Shown in pieces: positions 1-5,435 of a stretch of DNA of 5,565 bases. Positions within the stretch are counted from its first letter, which is position 1. Every line of letters begins with the position of its first letter. Source of the DNA: Anaerolineales bacterium UBA3082 (GTDB lineage Bacteria; Chloroflexota; Anaerolineae; UBA7937); NCBI GenBank assembly GCA_002366595.1, contig DFBK01000009.1:49733-55297 (forward strand), read 5' to 3'. Under the pieces are notes generated by a model that saw only the letters and a program-made list of their open reading frames with translations, searched no databases and was not told the DNA's origin. The position numbers were made by a program, and so were the translations under genes.

Positions 1-840
1 CAGGGGGATAAATTCCCATCTTGCTTGGCCCTTCTCTATCTCGGCCACCACAAACCCCTTCTCTTCCCCCTCCTCGCCGAAATCCACTCGCTCCATACTT
101 CCCGCATAGACCACCGGAGGGTTCTCATTCAATACCTGATGCTTATGGATATGCCCCAGGGCTACATAATCGAAAGCCGGATTGGTGACCGCGCTTCTGG
201 GGATGAGGATCTCCTGACCCAAGATCACGCTCCTCTCCGAGCCATAGACGGCCCCAAAAACCGTCCCGTGGGCCACAAGAAGAGCAGGGATCGCCTGGTC
301 GAGATGTTCGATCTCGTTCTCCGCGATCCTCTCCCACTTCTCGGCAATGAGAGAATCTATCTCCAAGAGGCTCTTCCCTATATGTTCCTCCTTGGAGAGA
401 AGCCAACCCCTATTCACCCAAGGGAGAGCCACCACTTGAACCGGCCCTCCTTTGGTTTCGATGATCTCTGTGCCTGGCACACCCTTCACCCAGACGTTCC
501 TTATGGCCAAAGTGTCGAAGATCTCCACCGAGGTGGCCCTGCTCGCGGCGCGGGGCATATCGTGATTGCCCGCCAGGAGGAAGACGGGTATCTTCGCCTC
601 TGCCAATCGTCGGATCCGCTTGGCGAACTCCCGCTGGAGGGTAGGGCTCGGCTTTCGACCTTTGTAGGCGTCGCCGGCGAAGAGGACAAGATGGATATCG
701 TTCTTCAGGGCGTATTCTACGAGGGTATCGAAGGCCCGGAGAAAATCCCCCAGGCGGCTGCTCAACCCCGTTCTTGGATCCAAGCGGCCGTAATTCTCCA
801 CGCCCAGATGCAGATCCGCGAAATGTAGGATCCGAATCAT
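1..840 (-). CDS. sbcD: SbcD/Mre11-family DNA repair exonuclease, 3' end cut off by window edge
   Basis: The reading frame runs from an ATG at 840 to the left window edge with no stop (280 codons seen), so the protein is partial at its C-terminus. It is a calcineurin-like metallophosphoesterase of the SbcD/Mre11 type. The metal-binding motifs appear in order: ADLHLG (residues 8-13, with D9 and H11), GDAYKGRKPS (56-65, D57), GNHD (91-94), AHGTV (190-194) and GHIHKHQ (229-235). Family members are Mn-dependent nucleases that, with the SbcC/Rad50 ATPase, process DNA ends and hairpins in the cytoplasm. An sbcC/rad50 gene just beyond the left edge is expected but unseen. The ATG lies next to a GGAG at a distance of five bases. 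The gene reads in the same direction as pstSCA but is 266 bp from pstA and has its own candidate promoter, so it is probably a separate unit unrelated to phosphate uptake. The family is confident; the exact symbol is less certain because the capping and C-terminal domain is missing. Confidence 0.88.
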   Translation of the reverse strand, partial: MIRILHFADLHLGVENYGRLDPRTGLSSRLGDFLRAFDTLVEYALKNDIHLVLFAGDAYKGRKPSPTLQREFAKRIRRLAEAKIPVFLLAGNHDMPRAASRATSVEIFDTLAIRNVWVKGVPGTEIIETKGGPVQVVALPWVNRGWLLSKEEHIGKSLLEIDSLIAEKWERIAENEIEHLDQAIPALLVAHGTVFGAVYGSERSVILGQEILIPRSAVTNPAFDYVALGHIHKHQVLNENPPVVYAGSMERVDFGEEGEEKGFVVAEIEKGQARWEFIPL

Positions 841-849
841 ACAGACTCC

Positions 850-878
850 AGTATACCACACAACCCGAAGGCCAGCAA
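850..878 (-). promoter_or_regulatory. Candidate sigma70-type promoter of the sbcD-like gene
   Basis: On the minus strand, TTGCTG (873-878) and TATACT (850-855) are separated by 17 bp. The -10 box matches the consensus at five of six positions and the -35 box at three of six. The predicted transcription start, about seven bases downstream near 843, is only two or three bases before the ATG at 840. If this promoter is used, the mRNA would be leaderless or nearly so, and the GGAG before the ATG would lie mostly outside the transcript. The weak -35 keeps confidence low. Confidence 0.4.
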
Positions 879-930
879 TCCCTCAAAAAGCCCTCTTCAG
901 GGGTAGAAAGGACGCTCTTCAACTAGCGGC

Positions 931-959
931 TTTCCCCTCCACATCGGAATGAGGGGAAA
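931..959. repeat. Perfect 9-bp inverted repeat in the pstA-sbcD gap
   Basis: TTTCCCCTC (931-939) is followed after 11 bases by its exact reverse complement GAGGGGAAA (951-959). As minus-strand RNA it would form a stable hairpin after the pst operon. It is not followed by a U-tract on that strand (the next bases are GCCGC), so it does not look like a classical intrinsic terminator. It could be an mRNA 3'-end stabiliser, a weak terminator or a protein-binding site. It is the only substantial hairpin I see between pstA and sbcD. Confidence 0.5.
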
Positions 960-1056
960 AAGCACTTTTCTGGATCTCAACACATTTGCCCGGTCCGAAT
1001 TCAACATCAAGAAAGCGATCATCTCTGAGAGCGAGCCGCCGTCTGTATGTTGGGGT

Positions 1057-1074
1057 ATTTAGCCTAGGCCAAAT
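1057..1074. repeat. 18-bp near-palindrome centred on CCTAGG
   Basis: ATTTAGCCTAGGCCAAAT is a palindrome with one mismatched symmetric pair (positions 5 and 14). It has no unpaired centre, so it is better suited to binding a dimeric protein as DNA than to forming an RNA hairpin. It starts about 33 bp beyond the pstA stop codon, between pstA and the sbcD-like gene. No known operator is recognised. Chance occurrence cannot be excluded. Confidence 0.4.
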
Positions 1075-1106
1075 GGCGAGCGTTATTCACCTTCAGGATG
1101 GTGCGC

Positions 1107-1934
1107 CTATCTCCTGACCACCATTCTGCCTATCAGCCAGTTGATCACCACATTGATTAACAAGACACAAATGACGAGTACGGCGCCGGTGCCCCACGCT
1201 GCCTGATCCGAGATGCCCTCTCGAGCGAGGATATAGAAGTGCACGGCCATGGTGCGGACCGGCGAGAGGAGGGAGGTGGGAAGGCCCAGGGAAGAGCCGG
1301 CGGTAAGGATCACCGCCGCCGTCTCGCCGATGGAGCGGCCTATGCCCAAGACGATACCGGTGACGATGCCCGGCAAGGCACCGGGCAGGACCACTGTGGT
1401 CACCATCTGCCACCGGGTGGCGCCCAAGGCGAAACTCGCTTGCCTTAGATCGTGGGGCACAGCGCGAATAGCCTCCTCCGAGGTGCGCACTACAGTGGGG
1501 AGGATCATCATAGCCAGAGTCAGCCCCCCAGCCAGGATCGACCAACTCATCTTCAAGGTGATAACGAAGAAAACAAAACCGAACAGCCCGAAGATTATGG
1601 AGGGCACTCCGGCCAAAGAATCGGTGCCGAACCTAATGAGGCGGGTCAGGGTGCTCTCTTGAGTATATTCCGTGAGGTAGATGGCCGTCCCCACCCCCGC
1701 TGGGACAGCGATTACGATCGCCACCAGGGTCAAGGCCAAAGTCCCGACTATGGTGGGAAATATCCCCCCGGAACGACCCATGCTCTCAGGCTTGGAGAGC
1801 AGGAAACGGAGGTTGACCGCCGGCAACCCCCGCCAGAGGACGTAGAAGAGGAGGAAGAAAAGCAAGGCCAGAGTGGAGAGACCCGCTACCCAGCATAGGG
1901 TCTTGGCTACACGTTGGCTGGTCTTGGCAGACAT
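1107..1934 (-). CDS. pstA: Phosphate ABC transporter permease PstA
   Basis: This 275-residue integral membrane protein pairs with PstC to form the phosphate channel in the cytoplasmic membrane. Hydrophobic segments lie at about residues 15-38, 58-87, 104-127, 132-150, 186-213 and 240-268, giving the six-helix plan of the family. The cytoplasmic coupling (EAA) loop that docks on PstB is clear at about 153-172 (EEAIRAVP... through FALGAT), followed by the PstA/PstC hallmark GRSIGETAAV (199-208). The preceding segment LAGVPSIIFGLFG (107-119) is also typical. The ATG at 1934 lies two bases after the pstC stop. Its ribosome-binding site AGGAGG (1940-1945) encodes the last two Arg codons of PstC, so translation is probably coupled. 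The length is normal and no damage is seen. It is the last gene of pstSCA; no pstB or phoU follows it, unlike the common pstSCAB-phoU order. Confidence 0.95.
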   Translation of the reverse strand: MSAKTSQRVAKTLCWVAGLSTLALLFFLLFYVLWRGLPAVNLRFLLSKPESMGRSGGIFPTIVGTLALTLVAIVIAVPAGVGTAIYLTEYTQESTLTRLIRFGTDSLAGVPSIIFGLFGFVFFVITLKMSWSILAGGLTLAMMILPTVVRTSEEAIRAVPHDLRQASFALGATRWQMVTTVVLPGALPGIVTGIVLGIGRSIGETAAVILTAGSSLGLPTSLLSPVRTMAVHFYILAREGISDQAAWGTGAVLVICVLLINVVINWLIGRMVVRR

Positions 1935-1936
1935 GG

Positions 1937-2785
1937 TTACCTCCTAGCCGACCCCCGACTCATCACGCTCGCACTCATACTGAGAGCCATGATTATCACG
2001 AAGAGCACCACCCCAGTGGCGAAGAGGGCCCGGCGGTGGTCGCCGGTGGCATAGGCCATCTCCAATCCGATATTGGAGGTGAGGGTAGTCACCGACTGCA
2101 GGGGGGAGAACGGGATTGCCAAGGCGTTCCCCACCACCATAATCACCGCCATCGTCTCTCCGATAGCGCGTCCCATCCCCAAGATAACACTAGTCAGGAT
2201 GCCAGAACGAGCGGCGGGGAGGACCACTCGCCAAATGGTCTGCCACTGGGTGGCCCCCAAAGCCAATGCCCCATCCCGGTACTCTCGAGGCACCGCTCTG
2301 ATGGAGTCCTCCGAGATGCTAACAATAGTGGGAAGGATCATGACCGCTAGGACCATCGCTCCCGCCAAGGCGCTGGGGCCAGGCCCCCCCAGATAACGCT
2401 GTATCCTGGGGATCAAAACGGTCAAACCGACGAAGCCATAGATCACCGAGGGAATCCCTGCCAGCAATTGGATGAGTGGCCTGACCGCTGCCGTCAAGGC
2501 CGGGGGGGCAAACTCAGCGGTGAAAATGGCTACCGCCACTCCCAGCGGCACTCCGAAGATGAGGGCCCCAGCGGTAACCCAGAGAGAGCCTATGATCATG
2601 GATAGGATGCCAAAGGAGCCACGGGAGGGCGACCAGTCGCTGCCGAAGATGAAGCGCCATAAGCCCACCTTGACTATTAAGGGAAGGCCTTCCTTGAAGA
2701 TGAAGAGGGTGATGAGGGCCAAAGAGCCCAGGGCGGAAAAGGCCACTAGAAGCAAAAGATACCGGATTAACCTCTCTCGGAACAT
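1937..2785 (-). CDS. pstC: Phosphate ABC transporter permease PstC
   Basis: This 282-residue membrane protein is the second channel subunit of the Pst importer. The N-terminal helix is at about 7-30, followed by the periplasmic loop with FGSDWSPS (47-54), a PstC hallmark. Further helices lie at about 59-90, 104-126, 138-155 and in the C-terminal third. The EAA coupling loop starts at E159 (EDSIRAVPREYRDGALALGAT, split here as EDSIRAVP at 159-166 and ALALGAT at 173-179). GRAIGETMAV follows at 205-214. The ATG at 2785 is preferred over an in-frame GTG three bases upstream because GAGG at 2791-2794 is five bases from the ATG but too close to the GTG. That site overlaps the pstS stop codon, so pstC follows pstS with a seven-base gap. 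The length is slightly short for the family but all core elements are present. Confidence 0.95.
   Translation of the reverse strand: MFRERLIRYLLLLVAFSALGSLALITLFIFKEGLPLIVKVGLWRFIFGSDWSPSRGSFGILSMIIGSLWVTAGALIFGVPLGVAVAIFTAEFAPPALTAAVRPLIQLLAGIPSVIYGFVGLTVLIPRIQRYLGGPGPSALAGAMVLAVMILPTIVSISEDSIRAVPREYRDGALALGATQWQTIWRVVLPAARSGILTSVILGMGRAIGETMAVIMVVGNALAIPFSPLQSVTTLTSNIGLEMAYATGDHRRALFATGVVLFVIIMALSMSASVMSRGSARR
1940..1945 (-). promoter_or_regulatory. Ribosome-binding site of pstA inside the pstC 3' end
   Basis: A perfect AGGAGG on the minus strand lies within the last codons of pstC, followed by the pstC TAA and then CC before the pstA ATG, a five-base spacing. It fixes the pstA start and implies translational coupling of the two permease genes, which fits a fixed PstC:PstA stoichiometry. 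Confidence 0.85.
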
Positions 2786-2789
2786 CACT

Positions 2790-2795
2790 CCCTCA
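2790..2795 (-). promoter_or_regulatory. Ribosome-binding site of pstC overlapping the pstS stop
   Basis: TGAGGG on the minus strand contains the pstS stop codon (TGA) and a GAGG Shine-Dalgarno core five bases before the pstC ATG. Ribosomes finishing pstS would sit on this site, suggesting coupled translation. The much greater need for PstS than for PstC would then have to be met by other means. Confidence 0.65.
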
Positions 2796-3584
2796 CTCGG
2801 CCCTCACTAAACCTTCGCTTTCTAGGATCTCTTGGCCCGAAGGGCTCAAGACATAGTCTATGAACTCCTTGACCAACCCTTGGGGCTCCTTCCCCGCCAA
2901 GAACAAGAAGGGACGCACCAGACCATACGCCTCACCGGAAACCATCTCCTGAGAGGGAAATACCCCCTCGATGCTCAACGGTTTCACCCGCTCATCGACG
3001 ATCGCCAGGGATATATAGCCTATAGCACCTGGATCCCCGGCCACCATCACCCGCACTGCGCCATTGGAATCCTGGCGCAAGGCGGCGGGGGTGATTCTCT
3101 CACCCCCCATTACCAACTCTTCAAAAGCCCCTCGGGTGCCTGAGCCCTCTTCTCTGGTCATCACGGTGATCGGCCGGTCACCTCCACCTAAGGACGCCCA
3201 GTTCTCTATCCGCCCAGTGAAGATCTCCCTAATCTGATTCAAGGCGAGGTCAGAGAGAGGGTTGGAGGGATGAACTATGATGGCGATGGCATCCCAGGCG
3301 ATCAAGATAGTCTCCAACCCCCGCTCCTCTTCTTTCAACCAGCGGGAAGACATGCCGATCTCCGCGCTCCCTGATAGAGCGGCCTGGATCCCCGCGCTGG
3401 AACCACCGCCCTGAACGTTGATGGGCGGGCTCGCACGGTGCTCCGTCATATACCTCTCAGCCAAGAGTTCGGCGAAGGGCTCGACGGAGGTCGACCCAGC
3501 CAAGGTGATCCCCCGCCCTCCCCTTCCACCTCGACAGCCAACCAAAAACAGGAGGAGAAGCGAGATCCTAATCGCTAAGGCCAC
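2793..3584 (-). CDS. pstS: Phosphate-binding lipoprotein PstS
   Basis: This is the extracytoplasmic phosphate-binding component, 263 residues from the chosen GTG start. The N-terminus is a short lipoprotein signal: one Arg, a hydrophobic run (about 7-15) and the lipobox LVGC with the lipidated Cys at 17. An Arg-Gly tether (18-25) follows, then the binding domain. The phosphate-binding segments are recognisable: AGSTSVEP (29-36), GGGSSAG (59-65), SSR (79-81), a DAIAIIVHPSNP block (98-109) and the REEGSGTRGAFEE loop (144-156). An ATG at 3668 gives a longer frame but would put 28 non-signal residues before the hydrophobic core and overlap the start of pstB2. The GTG at 3584 has GGCGAGG (3589-3595) four bases upstream and gives a normal lipoprotein leader. 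It is first in the pstSCA operon, divergent from pstB2. No convincing sigma70 promoter is seen before it, which would suit an activator-dependent promoter. Confidence 0.93.
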   Translation of the reverse strand: MALAIRISLLLLFLVGCRGGRGGRGITLAGSTSVEPFAELLAERYMTEHRASPPINVQGGGSSAGIQAALSGSAEIGMSSRWLKEEERGLETILIAWDAIAIIVHPSNPLSDLALNQIREIFTGRIENWASLGGGDRPITVMTREEGSGTRGAFEELVMGGERITPAALRQDSNGAVRVMVAGDPGAIGYISLAIVDERVKPLSIEGVFPSQEMVSGEAYGLVRPFLFLAGKEPQGLVKEFIDYVLSPSGQEILESEGLVRAE

Positions 3585-3603
3585 AGAGCCTCGCCTTTCG
3601 CCT

Positions 3604-3621
3604 GTTGCCTTCGGCAGCAAC
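3604..3621. repeat. Small inverted repeat in the pstS/pstB2 divergent region
   Basis: GTTGC (3604-3608) and GCAAC (3617-3621) form 5-bp arms. An alternative nested pairing, TGCC (3606-3609) with GGCA (3613-3616) around TTC, excludes the first. It lies in the presumed 5' leader of pstS, about 20 bp before its GTG, and overlaps the candidate -35 of pstB2 on the other strand. It could be an operator or a leader hairpin; it is short enough to be coincidental. Confidence 0.35.
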
Positions 3622-3634
3622 GATGTGATAAAAT
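3605..3634 (+). promoter_or_regulatory. Candidate sigma70-type promoter of pstB2
   Basis: TTGCCT (3605-3610, four of six matches) and TAAAAT (3629-3634, five of six) are 18 bp apart. Transcription would begin near 3641, leaving about 14 untranslated bases before the ATG at 3655. That leader has no visible Shine-Dalgarno sequence. The promoter sits inside the 70 bp that separates the divergent pstS and pstB2 starts, so any regulator bound here could affect both. Confidence 0.45.
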
Positions 3635-3654
3635 TGCTCGGGCTAGACAAAACG

Positions 3655-4407
3655 ATGTCTGTGTACAAGATCGAAACTCGCCATCTAAACTTCTTTTACG
3701 GCCCAACGCAGGCCTTAATGGATGTATCTATCCAGATCGGTGAGCGTCAGGTAACCGCCCTCATCGGCCCCTCCGGTTGCGGTAAGACCACCTTCCTACG
3801 CACCCTCAACAGGATGAACGAAACCCTCCCTAACACCCACCTGGAGGGAGAGGTGCTTCTGGACGGCAAGGATATCTACGCGCCTGGGGTTGACGTGGTA
3901 GAACTCCGCCGCCGAGTAGGGATGGTCTTTCAGATACCTAACCCTTTCCCCTTGTCGATCTACGATAATGTGGCCTTCGGCCCTCGCGTCTTGGCCCTGC
4001 ATAATCACTTGGACGAGTTGGTAAAAAGCAGCCTCCGTCAGGCAGACCTCTGGGATGAGGTGAAAGGCGGTCTGCACAGGCTAGGGACAGAACTGGTTGA
4101 AGGACAGCAGCAAAAACTGTGCATCGCTCGCGTCTTAGCGGTGCAACCAGAGGTGATACTGATGGACGAACCCTGCTCTGCCCTCGACCCTACTGCGACT
4201 TTGAGGATCGAAGAACTCATCCGCCACCTAAGAGACCAGTATACCATCGTCATCGTCACCCACAATATGCAACAGGCTGCCCGGGTATCCAATTGGACCG
4301 GTTTCTTTCTCCTGGGCGAATTGATCGAATACGGCAAGACAGAGGATATCTTCACTCGCCCCCAGGACCAGCGAACGGAAGATTACCTCTCCGGGCGATT
4401 TGGCTGA
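3655..4407 (+). CDS. pstB: Phosphate transporter ATPase PstB, paralogue with a degenerate signature motif (PstB2)
   Basis: This 250-residue ABC ATPase of the PstB family is cytoplasmic and would drive phosphate import by docking on PstC/PstA. Motifs in order are the A-loop Tyr (Y15), Walker A GPSGCGKTT (38-46), Q-loop VFQIPNPFPLS (Q93), signature region 147-151, Walker B VILMDEP (167-173), D-loop SALD (175-178) and the H-loop His (H203 in VTHNMQQAARVS). The C-terminal EYGKTEDIF and DYLSGRFG blocks are PstB hallmarks. The oddity is the signature, LVEGQ instead of LSGGQ (codons GTT GAA at 4096-4101), while the following QQQKLCIAR is normal. The frame is intact, so this looks like divergence, not decay. 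The ATG at 3655 is the best start but has no clear ribosome-binding site. The gene is on the opposite strand to all other genes here, divergent from pstS and convergent with pstB1. Family assignment is very secure; activity as a homodimer is doubtful. Confidence 0.94.
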   Translation: MSVYKIETRHLNFFYGPTQALMDVSIQIGERQVTALIGPSGCGKTTFLRTLNRMNETLPNTHLEGEVLLDGKDIYAPGVDVVELRRRVGMVFQIPNPFPLSIYDNVAFGPRVLALHNHLDELVKSSLRQADLWDEVKGGLHRLGTELVEGQQQKLCIARVLAVQPEVILMDEPCSALDPTATLRIEELIRHLRDQYTIVIVTHNMQQAARVSNWTGFFLLGELIEYGKTEDIFTRPQDQRTEDYLSGRFG

Positions 4408-4433
4408 ACCCGACTCTCCCCGCACCCTCGAGG
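4408..4433. other. Short gap between convergent pstB genes without a terminator
   Basis: Only 26 bp separate the stop codons of the two pstB genes. The gap contains the 8-bp palindrome CCTCGAGG (4426-4433) but no hairpin plus T-tract on either strand. Unless Rho or another factor intervenes, transcripts from each gene would extend into the other and be antisense to it. Confidence 0.6.
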
Positions 4434-5282
4434 CTACCCCAGGCGGCCAGTTATATACTCCTCCGTCCTTTCGCCCCTCGGCCTGGTAAAGACATCCGCG
4501 GTTAGCCCATACTCCACCAGTTCACCCGCTCTGTCCGGAGCCAACATCAATACCGCCGTTATATCCGATACCCTGGCCGCCTGCTGCATATTATGAGTCA
4601 CTATGATGATCGTATAGTCACGTATTAGATGGCGCATCAACTCCTCGATCTTCAGGGTGGAGATCGGATCCAGCGCCCGGCAGGGCTCATCCATTAGTAT
4701 TACCTCCGGCTCCATGGCCAAGGTACGGGCGATACAGAGCCTCTGTTGCTGTCCCCCCGAGAGAGCCAAACCAGATTCATGCAACTTATCCTTGACCTCC
4801 TCCCAGAGAGCCGCTCGATGCAGACTCCGCTCCACGATCCCCTGTAATCGAGCCTTGTCGTTCAGACCCCTCCTTCGGGGGCCATAAGCCACATTCTCGA
4901 AGACGGAGAGGGGAAAGGGGTTCGGCGTTTGGAAGACCATCCCCACCCTACGCCGAAGTTCCACCACATCTACCCCCGGCTGGTAGATATCGACGCCATC
5001 CAAGAATACGGAGCCCTCGGTGCGAGCAGAGGGGATCAAATCGTTAAGCCGATTGAAAGCACGCAGGAGAGAACTCTTTCCAGAAAGAGAGGGGCCAATG
5101 ATGGCGGTGACACACCTCTCCCTGATCTCCATGTTGATATTCCGCAGAGCACAAAAACCCCCATAATGAACATGCAGGTCTCGAGTGGTCAATTTGACCT
5201 CCCCGCCGGGCGCGGCTTCCCCTCGCTCTTTTATCGTCTCCTGCATCCTCTGAGCGAAACTTTGCCTAGCCCCAAATTCCAC
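4434..5282 (-). CDS. pstB: Phosphate transporter ATPase PstB, paralogue with an altered Walker A (PstB1)
   Basis: This 282-residue PstB-family ABC ATPase has an N-terminal extension of about 28 residues before the conserved core. Motifs in order are the A-loop Tyr (Y40 in VHYGG), Walker A GPSLSGKSS (63-71), Q-loop VFQTPNPFPLS (Q118), signature LSGGQQQRLCIAR (174-186), Walker B VILMDEP (194-200), D-loop RALD (202-205) and the H-loop His (H230). The C-terminus has VEYG, DVFTRP and EEYITGRLG. Two departures from the family pattern are clear: Leu66 where GxxGxGK[ST] has Gly, and Arg202 where the D-loop normally has Ser. A few extra residues (about 246-253, LAPDRAG) precede ELVEYG. The start is GTG at 5282, with a strong GAGGAGG site upstream; an ATG at codon 13 is a weaker alternative. 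The gene has its own strong promoter and lies upstream of, and separate from, pstSCA. It is clearly paralogous to PstB2: the PGVDVVELRRRVGMVFQ block is identical in both. Confidence 0.94.
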   Translation of the reverse strand: MEFGARQSFAQRMQETIKERGEAAPGGEVKLTTRDLHVHYGGFCALRNINMEIRERCVTAIIGPSLSGKSSLLRAFNRLNDLIPSARTEGSVFLDGVDIYQPGVDVVELRRRVGMVFQTPNPFPLSVFENVAYGPRRRGLNDKARLQGIVERSLHRAALWEEVKDKLHESGLALSGGQQQRLCIARTLAMEPEVILMDEPCRALDPISTLKIEELMRHLIRDYTIIIVTHNMQQAARVSDITAVLMLAPDRAGELVEYGLTADVFTRPRGERTEEYITGRLG

Positions 5283-5287
5283 CCACG

Positions 5288-5295
5288 CCTCCTCT
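5288..5295 (-). promoter_or_regulatory. Strong ribosome-binding site of pstB1
   Basis: AGAGGAGG on the minus strand ends five bases before the GTG at 5282. This near-perfect match to the 16S rRNA tail decides the GTG start over the internal ATG at codon 13. It is much stronger than anything before pstB2. Confidence 0.85.
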
Positions 5296-5330
5296 AACCC
5301 CTGCTAAAGGGCCGAAAACCCAACAAAAGC

Positions 5331-5360
5331 GAAGGAGAGAGACCCCGCTGGACGGAGAGA
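5331..5360. repeat. Direct repeat pair at 20-bp spacing in the pstB1 leader
   Basis: GAAGGAGAGA (5331-5340) and GACGGAGAGA (5351-5360) differ at one base, and their starts are exactly 20 bp (about two helical turns) apart. They lie between the predicted pstB1 transcription start and its ribosome-binding site, in a stretch that is pyrimidine-rich on the minus strand. They could be a tandem regulator site or leader RNA elements, but low sequence complexity makes chance similarity plausible. Confidence 0.35.
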
Positions 5361-5435
5361 AGAGAGATGACCCCAAGAGGAAGGCATCTCCATCATCCAC
5401 ACATTCAAAGTCGGATCATCGTCATGCACCAATTC

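Noticed and set aside
25..828. Long open frame on the plus strand (267 codons)
   Set aside because: It lies opposite the SbcD-like gene, whose minus-strand frame carries all the metallophosphoesterase motifs and is open to the window edge. The plus-strand translation shows no recognisable family.
410..922. Minus-strand open frame of 170 codons crossing the sbcD start
   Set aside because: It is out of frame with the SbcD motifs and has a low-complexity Arg/Pro/Gly-rich translation, typical of a shadow frame.
931..965. Intrinsic terminator for the pst operon
   Set aside because: The hairpin is good, but no T-tract follows it on the minus strand. The A/T run is on the other side, where no plus-strand gene needs a terminator.
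3418..3654. Upstream extension of pstB2 in the same frame from an ATG at 3418
   Set aside because: It would overlap the coding region of pstS by more than 150 bp. Conserved PstB sequence begins only after the ATG at 3655.
3585..3668. ATG at 3668 as an upstream start for pstS
   Set aside because: It would overlap the pstB2 start and put 28 residues before the lipoprotein signal core. The GTG at 3584 has a ribosome-binding site and gives a standard lipobox position.
3655..4407. pstB2 as a pseudogene
   Set aside because: Apart from the signature change, the frame, length and all other ATPase motifs are intact, so a specialised role is as likely as decay.
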